DNA of 15,691 bases from an uncultured Lachnospiraceae bacterium (GTDB taxonomy: Bacteria > Bacillota > Clostridia > Lachnospirales > Lachnospiraceae). Positions 1 through 6,408 of the stretch are shown in pieces. The notes below the pieces were generated by a model. The model had not been told where the DNA came from. It worked only from the letters and a program-made list of their open reading frames with translations, and did not search any database. The stretch's first letter is position 1. Each line of letters starts with the position of its first letter. The stretch lies in contig CAMWWJ010000037.1 of the NCBI GenBank assembly GCA_947177925.1, positions 1-15,691 of the forward strand. The letters are read 5' to 3'. The position numbers were made by a program, and so were the translations under genes.

Positions 1-189
1 TTATCAAAAACAGAGAAAATTTGATTACAAAATATTATTTGTTCCATATAATTCACACGAAAGTAAAGAAAATGAAGTTGAAAACAACGCTTCCAAGAAC
101 AACTATTGTTCGGGTTCTCCTTATTAATATCTCATGTGCAGAGAATACATATATGAGGACGGGGATTAAGCAATGTCTTACCAAGCACT

Positions 190-240
190 GAATTTGGTTA
201 TCCAAATTCGCTTGTTAGGGGCAAAAGCCCCTAAGACCCC
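190..240. other. Paired hairpins, oriT-like
   Basis: Two perfect inverted repeats sit side by side. The first has 8-bp arms GAATTTGG/CCAAATTC around TTAT (190-209). The second has 8-bp arms TTAGGGGC/GCCCCTAA around AAAA (215-234) and is followed by GACCCC. An inverted repeat, then CGCTTGTT, then a G4/C4 hairpin followed by ACCCC is a layout I associate with the transfer origins of mobilisable elements of Firmicutes and Bacteroidetes. No relaxase gene is in the window, so this is an inference from layout. The second hairpin lacks a T-run, which argues against an ordinary terminator. Confidence 0.4.
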
Positions 241-262
241 ATTATCATAATGACAGCAAAGC

Positions 263-298
263 TTAAGCTAAAATTAAGGATGCCGTAGCTTGTATTCT
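263..298 (+). promoter_or_regulatory. Putative response-regulator box and promoter
   Basis: TTAAG occurs at 263-267 and again at 274-278, an 11-bp period. One helical turn is the usual spacing of OmpR/PhoB-family direct repeats. A -10-like TATTCT lies at 293-298, with no good -35 box, as expected when an activator replaces it. The same repeat with the same spacing lies before the exporter genes (2561-2578). I infer that the regulator encoded at 450-1154 binds here and controls its own operon. Confidence 0.45.
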
Positions 299-338
299 TT
301 GGATATACAAAGTACAATATTAATGTTGGCAGTGTAAC

Positions 339-453
339 ATGGACTATATGACTACAAAGGAAACTGCTGCAAAATGGAAAGTTTCATATGTGTGTACTGC
401 AATATTATAATGCGGGTAAAACTACAAAACAAAGTGAGGGTGCTGTTAATTGA
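339..453 (+). pseudogene. Broken small HTH (excisionase-like) frame
   Basis: From ATG 339 or 348 the frame reads MTTKETAAKWKVSY, which resembles the start of the small helix-turn-helix proteins of integrative elements (pattern M-T-x-K-E-A-A-x-K-W-x-V-S). This frame stops at 408-410. The adjacent frame, open from about 391, reads VLQYYNAGKTTKQSEGAVN, which fits the expected continuation, and stops at 451-453. A shift of frame near 388-396 would join them into one protein of about 35 residues. It may be a decayed gene, a sequencing error, or a programmed shift. The stop codon overlaps the TTG start of the response regulator, so translation of the two could once have been coupled. Confidence 0.5.
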
Positions 454-1154
454 ATAAATATAAAATTATGCTTGTTGATGATGAGCCAGATATATTAGAA
501 CTACTAGAAAAAGCTCTAAACATAGAGGGATTTTATAACATTACTAAAATTGATAATGGAATTTCCGCTGTAACCACGTGCAAGAAAATTCAGCCAAACA
601 TTATTATCTTAGATGTTATGCTGCCAGACATAGATGGGTATGAAGTGTGTAAAAAAATTCGAGAGTTCTCTCATTGCCCTGTTTTGTTTCTTTCTTCAAA
701 AAATGATGAATTGGATAAAATACTTGGATTGGCTGTTGGTGGCGATGATTATGTCACAAAACCATTCAGCCCAAAAGAAATAGCATATAGGGTGAAAGCA
801 CAGTTACGCCGTGCAGAATACAGACAAGTTCCTATACAGCATTTTTCTATTAAAATTGGTGAGCTTATGATAGACACTGACGGTTGCAGGGTAATGAAGA
901 ATGATAAGGAAATCGGGCTGACCGCACGGGAATTTGAGATTTTACGGTATTTGGCAGAGAATTTAGGACGGGTAATCAGCCGTGAACGCTTATATGAAAC
1001 TGTTTGGGGTGAGGACTGCTTTGGGTGTGATAATACGATAATGGTACACGTCCGCCATTTGCGTGAAAAGTTAGAGGAGAACCCAGCATCACCCGAATAT
1101 ATTATTACGATGAAAGGCTTAGGCTATAAGTTGGTAAATCCACATGAGAAATAA
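450..1154 (+). CDS. OmpR/PhoB-family response regulator
   Basis: This is a two-component response regulator of 234 residues, the usual length. The receiver domain (about 5-120) has the acidic pair D10-D11, the phospho-acceptor D55 in the ILDVMLPD segment, S82 and the conserved K104 followed by P105. The C-terminal winged-helix DNA-binding domain (about 128-230) has the LTAREFEILRYLAENLGRV segment and the closing GLGYKL strand typical of OmpR/PhoB/VanR proteins. The TTG start at 450 is chosen because the first beta strand and acidic pair need it; the next ATG (468) would remove most of the first strand. GAGGG at 436-440 is the ribosome binding site. The gene overlaps the histidine kinase by 11 bases. 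It probably controls its own operon and the exporter at 2679 through TTAAG boxes found before both. The signal is unknown; the layout resembles peptide-antibiotic or envelope-stress systems. Confidence 0.93.
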   Translation: MNKYKIMLVDDEPDILELLEKALNIEGFYNITKIDNGISAVTTCKKIQPNIIILDVMLPDIDGYEVCKKIREFSHCPVLFLSSKNDELDKILGLAVGGDDYVTKPFSPKEIAYRVKAQLRRAEYRQVPIQHFSIKIGELMIDTDGCRVMKNDKEIGLTAREFEILRYLAENLGRVISRERLYETVWGEDCFGCDNTIMVHVRHLREKLEENPASPEYIITMKGLGYKLVNPHEK

Positions 1155-2559
1155 AAAGAAACAAAATCCATTTTTAAGGATATTCGTTTTAGTGTCAGCA
1201 TTACTTCTTATCGCCGTTGTTATTGCAATCGGAATGTTCTACTATATTTTCGGAATAACTGAGCCAGAAGGTTTGAGCCTGGCATCATGGCCAGACAGAT
1301 TTACAGATAATTTTTCAGTATGGATGGAGAACGATAACGGCAATGTCAAAATAGAAGAAGTAGGGCTTAAGCGGTTGGACGAATATGGGCTGTGGCTTCA
1401 GGTCATTGATGAAACAGGACAAGAAGTTTTTTGCCACAACAAGCCTGAGAATTATCCAATCAAATACTCTGCATCTGAACTGATTTCACTCCGCACAAGT
1501 GCTTATGAACAGGGAAACACTGTTTTAGCGAACAGCTATGAAGATTCAGGGGAAACGTGGAGCTATTTGATTGGATTTCCTTATGTGATAGGGAAACATA
1601 TGCTTTACTATAACGGAGAGAATGTGGGACGGCTTTCCCCATTATTCCGCATGGGAATATTCTTCATTTTGTGTTCCATTCTTCTGTTTGTGATTTGTTA
1701 TGGCTTTTGGCTTACCAGACATCTTGGCAAAATATCAAAAGGTATCGGGGATGTTTCAATGCGTTCCTATACTTCGTTGTCTGAAAAGGGAGTTTTTGGA
1801 GAAATCTATGGGGCACTTAATAAGATGGATGCAGAAATCTGCCACAGTGATAAGGTTCAGCAGGATACAGAACGAATACGCAGAGAGTGGATTGCAAATA
1901 TTACGCACGATTTGAAAACACCACTCTCACCAACTAAGGGCTATGCGGAATTGCTTATGGACAGTCCCACCCTTGACAGTGAAACCATACAGGAATACGG
2001 TGGAATTATCTTAAAAAATGTGAATCATATAGAAAAGATGATTAACGACTTAAAGCTGACCTATCAGTTGGATTCAGGTGCAGTGCCATACCATCCGCAG
2101 ACGGTACGTCTTGTGCGTTTCCTGAAAGAATTGGTCATTGATATTGTAAATAACCCCGCTTTTGCTAATCGCAGTATTGAGTTTGAAAGCAATATACAGG
2201 AATGTGAGGTTTGCCTTGACATTGATTTATTCCGTCGTGCTGTGAATAACCTTATCATTAATGCATTGACGCATAACCCACCTGAAACAAAAGTAACAAT
2301 CAGTATAGACACAGACTCGAAAAAGAGAATATTGATTTGCATTTCTGATAACGGAATAGGTATGAGTGACAAGGAACAGTCGGAACTGTTTAACCGATAT
2401 TACAGAGGGACAAACACGAAAGAGAAACCAGAGGGAAGCGGTCTTGGACTTGCAATTGCAAAACAGATTATAACACTCCACAATGGAAATATTGCTGTTA
2501 AAAGCAAACGGGATGAAGGAACACGGTTTACTATTGTTCTTCCTTTGGAGAATCAATAA
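1144..2559 (+). CDS. Membrane sensor histidine kinase
   Basis: This is the partner kinase of the upstream regulator, 471 residues. A first membrane helix (about 11-37) and a second (about 168-190) enclose an extracellular sensing domain of about 130 residues without a motif I recognise. A HAMP-like linker (about 191-240) follows. The dimerisation/phospho-acceptor region has H255 in ANITHDLKTPLSP. The ATPase domain carries the N box (N369, N373), the G1 box DNGIG (402-406) and the G2 box GSGLGL (431-436), so it should be active. It starts inside the end of the regulator gene and has only a weak ribosome binding site, which suggests translational coupling. The size of the outer domain suggests direct ligand sensing, unlike the short-loop BceS type that senses through its transporter; this is inference. 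Confidence 0.93.
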   Translation: MRNKKKQNPFLRIFVLVSALLLIAVVIAIGMFYYIFGITEPEGLSLASWPDRFTDNFSVWMENDNGNVKIEEVGLKRLDEYGLWLQVIDETGQEVFCHNKPENYPIKYSASELISLRTSAYEQGNTVLANSYEDSGETWSYLIGFPYVIGKHMLYYNGENVGRLSPLFRMGIFFILCSILLFVICYGFWLTRHLGKISKGIGDVSMRSYTSLSEKGVFGEIYGALNKMDAEICHSDKVQQDTERIRREWIANITHDLKTPLSPTKGYAELLMDSPTLDSETIQEYGGIILKNVNHIEKMINDLKLTYQLDSGAVPYHPQTVRLVRFLKELVIDIVNNPAFANRSIEFESNIQECEVCLDIDLFRRAVNNLIINALTHNPPETKVTISIDTDSKKRILICISDNGIGMSDKEQSELFNRYYRGTNTKEKPEGSGLGLAIAKQIITLHNGNIAVKSKRDEGTRFTIVLPLENQ

Positions 2560-2560
2560 C

Positions 2561-2600
2561 TTAAGATTAAATTAAGATACAAAAAAGCACTGCCTAAGAT
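2561..2600 (+). promoter_or_regulatory. Putative regulator box and exporter promoter
   Basis: TTAAGAT occurs at 2561-2567 and 2572-2578, an 11-bp direct repeat that matches the pair at 263-278. TAAGAT at 2595-2600 is a fair -10 box 16 bases further on, and no canonical -35 box is present, as expected for an activator-dependent promoter. Transcription would begin near 2607, inside the loop of the hairpin at 2599-2632. Confidence 0.45.
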
Positions 2601-2638
2601 AGATGATTTATGCTTAAAGCTAGGTCATCTATTTTTTT
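2599..2638 (+). terminator. Intrinsic terminator after histidine kinase
   Basis: Perfect 8-bp arms ATAGATGA (2599-2606) and TCATCTAT (2625-2632) enclose an 18-base loop, and a run of seven T follows (2632-2638). It should end transcripts of the regulator-kinase operon. The left arm overlaps the proposed -10 box of the exporter promoter, so transcripts that begin at that promoter would lack the left arm and escape termination. Confidence 0.6.
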
Positions 2639-2678
2639 GTGCGAGTAATGGCCATAAAAATGAATAAGGAGGTTCTGT

Positions 2679-3563
2679 ATGGAATTACAGTTACAAGACG
2701 TAAGAAAACAGTACGGAGAAAAATGTGCTGTAGGCGGTGTAAGTGCCAATTTAGTGCCGGGGGTATATGGGCTGCTTGGTGCAAACGGTGCGGGCAAGAC
2801 AACGCTGATGCGGATGATATGCGGGGTTCTCAAACCAACTTCGGGCAGTATCAGTTTAAACGGAAAAACAATTGAGCAATTAGGCGAGAGGTATTATACC
2901 CATTTGGGATATATGCCGCAGGATTTTGGCTTTTATCCTGATTTCACCGCCCGTGAATTTATGCTGTATATGGCGGCGGTGAAAGGACTTGATAAAAGAC
3001 AGGCAAAAAAACGAACAGAGGATTTACTCCAGATGGTAAACCTGTCCGATGTGGCAGATAAAAAAGTCAAGTCCTATTCTGGAGGTATGAAACAGCGTCT
3101 TGGAATTGCACAGGCGGAACTGAACAGCCCATCTATCTTGATATTGGATGAACCTACAGCGGGGCTTGACCCAAAAGAAAGAGTACGTTTCCGCAATCTT
3201 ATTTCAGATTTTGCAAAAGAAAAAATTGTTATCCTATCCACGCATATCGTTTCTGATGTTTCTTATATTGCAGATACAATTTTAATGATGAAGCAAGGCC
3301 GTTTTCTTTTGCAGGAGCCGATGAGTACGGTTACAGACGATATCAAAGGCAAGGTGTGGGAGCTCTTAGTTGATGAAAGGACTGCTGCAGAATATAGCAG
3401 GAATTTTTCCGTTGTAAACCTTCATCACGAAAATAATATGGTGCGGCTGCGTATGATAGAGGAAACTGCTCCGAGGGAAGATGCACAGATTGTAGAGCCG
3501 AGCTTAGAAGATTTATTTTTGTACCATTTTGGTGAAGAAACTGTGAAACAGGAGGAAAGATAA
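2679..3563 (+). CDS. ABC-2 exporter ATPase subunit
   Basis: This is the nucleotide-binding subunit of an ABC transporter, 294 residues. It has Walker A GANGAGKT (34-41), Q-loop Q81, signature YSGGMKQR (133-140), Walker B ILILDEPT (153-160) and switch histidine H189. The GxxYG-type start, the YMPQ Q-loop and the C-terminal extension of about 80 residues are typical of ATPases paired with ABC-2 type export permeases (drug, bacteriocin or immunity exporters). A strong AAGGAGG lies before the ATG. The permease starts one base after its stop, so the two are one transcription and translation unit. The likely role is to power export or removal of a membrane-active compound sensed by the upstream kinase; the substrate cannot be read from the sequence. 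Confidence 0.92.
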   Translation: MELQLQDVRKQYGEKCAVGGVSANLVPGVYGLLGANGAGKTTLMRMICGVLKPTSGSISLNGKTIEQLGERYYTHLGYMPQDFGFYPDFTAREFMLYMAAVKGLDKRQAKKRTEDLLQMVNLSDVADKKVKSYSGGMKQRLGIAQAELNSPSILILDEPTAGLDPKERVRFRNLISDFAKEKIVILSTHIVSDVSYIADTILMMKQGRFLLQEPMSTVTDDIKGKVWELLVDERTAAEYSRNFSVVNLHHENNMVRLRMIEETAPREDAQIVEPSLEDLFLYHFGEETVKQEER

Positions 3564-3564
3564 T

Positions 3565-4791
3565 ATGTTAGTAAAATATGAGTTTTTGAAAATATTGCGT
3601 AAAAAATCGACTTTAATCGTGATGGCAGTAAGCCTGATTTTAACAGGATTTCTTTTTGGGCTGCCCATTATGCAATATCAAACTTACAATCAGGATGGTG
3701 TTATAAAGGGAGCGGATGGTATTGCCTATGAAAAAGGGCAGTATGTGGATTTGTCAGTTCCTTTGTCCGAGGAATATGTTGCCGAAACAATTCGAGAAGT
3801 GCAGGGGCTTTTTGAAAAACCTGATAATATCGGATATGACGGAAACGAGCAGTTTTTAATTGGCGATGCCTATTGGAATGGAGTTGCACCAATGGAAAAA
3901 CTACTTAACCTGATTGCCAACACTTACAGTAAGCCAAATGAAATTTTGGGTTATAACAATCTCCCTGATTTGGATATAAAAGACGGAGCATTCTTTTATC
4001 AGACGATGGAAGAAAAGATACAAACCCTGCTTAACAATCCATCCCGCACATTATCCAATGAACAAAAAGAATATTGGAGCAGTATGGCGGACAAGGTGGA
4101 TACGCCGCTGCAATATGGATATTACGAAGGATGGGAAGTCATTATAAGCAGTTTTGAGCTTTTGATGTTCGCATTACTGGCTGTCTGCATTGTGGTTGCT
4201 CCTGTTTTTTCTGGCGAATATCAGGCGGGAACAGATGCAGTGATTTTATCCGCAAAGTATGGAAAAACGAAACTGACAACAGCAAAAATTGTAGCATCGC
4301 TTTTATTTGGAACGGCTGCATTTATACTCCATATTGTTGTGGCGTGTGGATTGCCGCTTGCAGCGTTTGGGGTAGATGGCTGGAATCTGCCATTGCAGAT
4401 TGCAAATACGACAATTCCTTACCCATTGACATTTTTACAAGCTGTTCTTATCAATATTGGAATTATTTACCTGGTACTCCTTGCTATGGTTGGACTGACA
4501 CTCCTTTTGTCTGCACAAATGAAAAGTCCTTATCTTGTGCTGATTATTCTTGTTCCTGTACTATTCATTCCTATGTTCCTAACGCCAAACGGAACAACAG
4601 GGGCATATAATCTAATTTTGTTTTTGCTGCCCTACCGTTCAACAATGCCAGAATTCAGCAAATTTATTTCATATCAATTCGGCGGTTTGGTTTTGGACAC
4701 GCTCACCGTAAGGGCTGTCTTGTATGCTTTTTTAACAGTAATTATGCTGCCGTTAGCAAGATTAGGATTTAAAGAGCATCAAGTTGCGTAA
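3565..4791 (+). CDS. ABC-2 type exporter permease
   Basis: This is the membrane subunit for the ATPase just upstream, 408 residues. One membrane helix near the N-terminus (about 14-36) is followed by an outer domain of about 155 residues (37-192), then about five helices (193-215, 241-265, 288-318, 322-342, 380-401). One helix, a large extracytoplasmic domain, then a helix bundle is the pattern of ABC-2 family permeases. The charged segment after the second helix (FSGEYQAGTDAVILSAKYG) matches the conserved ABC-2 element in which the cytoplasmic coupling loop follows F-x-x-E. The ribosome binding site GGAGG lies within the ATPase gene end. I see no truncation. The substrate is unknown. Confidence 0.85.
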   Translation: MLVKYEFLKILRKKSTLIVMAVSLILTGFLFGLPIMQYQTYNQDGVIKGADGIAYEKGQYVDLSVPLSEEYVAETIREVQGLFEKPDNIGYDGNEQFLIGDAYWNGVAPMEKLLNLIANTYSKPNEILGYNNLPDLDIKDGAFFYQTMEEKIQTLLNNPSRTLSNEQKEYWSSMADKVDTPLQYGYYEGWEVIISSFELLMFALLAVCIVVAPVFSGEYQAGTDAVILSAKYGKTKLTTAKIVASLLFGTAAFILHIVVACGLPLAAFGVDGWNLPLQIANTTIPYPLTFLQAVLINIGIIYLVLLAMVGLTLLLSAQMKSPYLVLIILVPVLFIPMFLTPNGTTGAYNLILFLLPYRSTMPEFSKFISYQFGGLVLDTLTVRAVLYAFLTVIMLPLARLGFKEHQVA

Positions 4792-4802
4792 GGAGGCACA
4801 GT

Positions 4803-5180
4803 ATGAAAAAGGAAAAAATAATGATTATAGGTGTTATGGTGATTTTGACAGTTATTGTTATCGGTGTAATAGTGGTTTGCCAATTCCCAGGATGGTCTGA
4901 AAAGTCATTTGAAGCTACTGTTCAGGAAATTGTTGCACAACCTGATGGAGAGGTTCGGTTGATTGTAGAACGAACAACTGAAATCTATGGCAGTCCTATC
5001 AATTCTCTCAGTATCAGCAAGGATACAAAACTGCTTGGTGCAGATGGGAAAGAAATATCAATTACTAATTTGCAACAAGGGAATGATGTTACCGTAACAT
5101 TAAAAGATGCATTTACAGAAGAAACACCATATTACTATCCGACAGTATATGAGATAAAAATTATTGACACGGATAAATAA
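4803..5180 (+). CDS. Small secreted or anchored protein, OB-like
   Basis: This is a 125-residue protein with a short basic start and one long hydrophobic segment (about 6-28), a membrane anchor or uncleaved signal. I see no lipobox: the cysteine after the segment (C27) has V-V rather than L-x-x-A/G before it. The outer part (about 33-125) is rich in alternating beta strands. It has the pattern of small OB-like domains seen in YobA/DUF3221-type proteins: a strand with E-A-T-V-Q-E-I, then SISKDTKLLGADGKEISITNL, then a G-x-x-V-T-V-T-L strand. That link is by eye only. It lies 11 bases after the permease with AAGGAGG before its ATG, so it is the last gene of the exporter operon and may act as an accessory or immunity subunit outside the cell. 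Confidence 0.75.
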   Translation: MKKEKIMIIGVMVILTVIVIGVIVVCQFPGWSEKSFEATVQEIVAQPDGEVRLIVERTTEIYGSPINSLSISKDTKLLGADGKEISITNLQQGNDVTVTLKDAFTEETPYYYPTVYEIKIIDTDK

Positions 5181-5198
5181 AATCTAAGAGCAATACAT

Positions 5199-5232
5199 GC
5201 CCACCGAATAAAAAAACGATTGTTTGGTGGGC
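5199..5232 (+). other. Stem-loop with wobble pairs
   Basis: GCCCACC (5199-5205) pairs exactly with GGTGGGC (5226-5232). As RNA the stem extends to 12 bp (5199-5210 with 5221-5232) through two G-U pairs, around a 10-base loop. No T-run follows, so it is not an ordinary terminator. It lies 18 bases after the end of the small secreted protein gene. Confidence 0.6.
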
Positions 5233-5242
5233 GGTTCTGCTA

Positions 5243-5317
5243 TGCCCGAAAGACTAACAGACACTCTCCAAACCTGTTTTGAAGTTTGGAGGGATTTTTA
5301 TGTCCTTTTTTCGGGCA
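5243..5317 (+). terminator. Nested inverted repeat with inner terminator
   Basis: The inner hairpin has arms CTCCAAAC (5266-5273) and GTTTGGAG (5284-5291), extended by two pairs with a wobble, and is followed by five T (5295-5299), as in an intrinsic terminator. It lies inside a second perfect 9-bp repeat, TGCCCGAAA (5243-5251) and TTTCGGGCA (5309-5317), with a further three pairs after a bulge. The inner hairpin probably ends the exporter operon; the outer repeat is not explained by that role. Confidence 0.6.
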
Positions 5318-5354
5318 GCTATCCATCTGCTCATACAACGCAGAGTTTATCCGT

Positions 5355-5417
5355 ACATAGCATATCTGGGATTGGCAGGAAGCCAGTTAAAAAAACCCTG
5401 CCTATGCAATGCTATGT
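5355..5417. repeat. Nested inverted repeat
   Basis: Outer perfect arms ACATAGCAT (5355-5363) and ATGCTATGT (5409-5417) enclose inner arms GGCAGG (5374-5379) and CCTGCC (5397-5402). I cannot assign it to a known family. It resembles the nested structure just upstream in architecture but not in sequence. Confidence 0.55.
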
Positions 5418-5445
5418 GAAGGGTACAAATGCCTCCTTCTTTTTT
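5418..5445 (+). terminator. Weak terminator-like hairpin
   Basis: GAAGG (5418-5422) can pair with CCTTC (5435-5439), directly followed by six T (5440-5445). The stem is only 5 bp, so strength is uncertain. It is the second + strand terminator candidate after the exporter operon and may end a short transcript from the hairpin region. Confidence 0.4.
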
Positions 5446-5596
5446 GTTCATATTCAGTTTATATAGCAGGAATAGAATAATAAAATTAATTGAAAATGTT
5501 GAAGTATTTTTTACATATTTTCCGTTTTATTGAATGTAGAGTATTTATAGGGAACAATATTACATACTTGAACCAGAAAAAAATATGTTATTTATA

Positions 5597-5649
5597 TTGA
5601 CAAATAGGGAAAAATGTATTATTGTACCAATTAAATAATACAACAATAC
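5597..5649 (+). promoter_or_regulatory. Promoter with overlapping operator-like repeat
   Basis: TTGACA (5597-5602), a 17-base spacer and TATTGT (5620-5625) form a strong vegetative promoter for the MacB-like operon. An inverted repeat GTATTATTGT (5616-5625) and ACAACAATAC (5640-5649), with one mismatch, covers the -10 box and the start region. That is a typical place for a repressor operator. No regulator gene lies next to this operon on either side, so the binding protein is unknown. Confidence 0.6.
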
Positions 5650-5718
5650 ACTGCTTGAGGATGTATTCGTTGAGAAATAATAAATTAATAAAATAATAAA
5701 GAAGAAAGGACAGGAAGC

Positions 5719-6408
5719 ATGAATTCACTAATTGAAATTCAGGATATATGCAAGGTGTATAATCCCGGTGAAAATGAAGTAAGGGCGCTTGATCATGTAT
5801 CCCTGAACATCCAAAAGGGAGAATTTGTAGCGATTATAGGGCAGTCCGGATCCGGAAAGTCCACTTTAATGAATATGCTGGGGTGCCTTGATGTTCCAAC
5901 CAGCGGCATTTACATATTAAATGGAAGCGATGTATCGGATATGACAGATGATGAGCTTTCAGATATCCGGAATCAGGAAATTGGATTTATCTTTCAGGGA
6001 TTTAATTTAATTCCAGGGCTGAATGCTATGGAAAATGTGGAACTGCCCCTTATTTACAGGGGAGTTGCCAAAAAAGAAAGGCACAGGCTGGCAGTGGATG
6101 CCCTGACAAAGGTTGGACTGGACCACAGGCTGGATCACAAGCCGGCAGAAATGTCAGGCGGGCAGCAGCAGAGAGTGGCCATTGCAAGAGCCATTGCTCA
6201 GGCACCTCCGGTTATTCTGGCAGATGAGCCTACCGGAAATCTGGATTCTGCTTCCAGTAAGGAAATTATACAAATTTTAAAAGAGCTGCACAAGGAAGGA
6301 AGAACGGTAATTATCATTACCCATGATAATGAAATAGCTGCTCAGGCAAAAAGAGTCATCCGAATCAGGGATGGCAGAATTGAGAGGGATTATGAAAATG
6401 AAATCTAA
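5719..6408 (+). CDS. MacB/LolD-type ABC transporter ATPase
   Basis: This is the ATPase of a type VII (MacB-like) ABC transporter, 229 residues, usual length. It shows Walker A GQSGSGKST (41-49), Q-loop Q93 in the FIFQGFNL segment typical of LolD/MacB/YknY proteins, signature MSGGQQQR (145-152), Walker B VILADEPT (165-172) with the TGNLD D-loop, and H202. The product should work at the cytoplasmic face with the FtsX-fold permease at 7851 and the adaptor at 6398. The order ATPase, adaptor, permease differs from Bacillus yknX-yknY-yknZ but has the same parts. Its end overlaps the start of the adaptor gene. Such systems use ATP to drive conformational change that expels peptides, toxins or drugs from the outer face; the substrate here is unknown. 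Confidence 0.93.
   Translation: MNSLIEIQDICKVYNPGENEVRALDHVSLNIQKGEFVAIIGQSGSGKSTLMNMLGCLDVPTSGIYILNGSDVSDMTDDELSDIRNQEIGFIFQGFNLIPGLNAMENVELPLIYRGVAKKERHRLAVDALTKVGLDHRLDHKPAEMSGGQQQRVAIARAIAQAPPVILADEPTGNLDSASSKEIIQILKELHKEGRTVIIITHDNEIAAQAKRVIRIRDGRIERDYENEI

Larger units (their letters stand above)
1..338. other. Non-coding or decayed left flank
   Basis: No convincing gene is visible in this stretch. Two short frames are open from the window edge on the + strand. One, from base 2 to the stop at 125-127, could be the last 41 codons of a gene whose start lies outside the window. The other, from base 3, is open for about 64 codons. Neither has recognisable motifs and they contradict each other, so I call neither. 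The stretch also holds two perfect hairpins (190-234) and a pair of TTAAG boxes (263-278), listed separately. Confidence 0.5.
5181..5718. other. Long intergenic region, structured then AT-rich
   Basis: No convincing gene is present across 538 bases. An 80-codon open frame at 5224-5466 has no ribosome binding site and runs through the hairpins, so I treat it as chance. The first half (5199-5445) is a series of inverted repeats with two terminator-like structures. The second half (5446-5596) is very AT-rich and shows nothing I can name. It is followed by the promoter of the MacB-like operon. The change in character here makes it a good candidate border between accessory and core DNA. Confidence 0.6.

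Noticed and set aside
215..234. Intrinsic terminator at the G4/C4 hairpin
   Set aside because: No T-run follows on either strand; the next bases are GACCCC on + and a purine/pyrimidine mix on the other side.
450..5180. Vancomycin-resistance (van) cluster
   Set aside because: The regulator-kinase pair is VanRS-like in general form, but no ligase, dehydrogenase or dipeptidase genes follow; the partner genes encode an ABC exporter.
5224..5466. 80-codon open frame in the gene-free stretch
   Set aside because: It runs through several hairpins and a terminator, has no ribosome binding site and shows no protein-like pattern.
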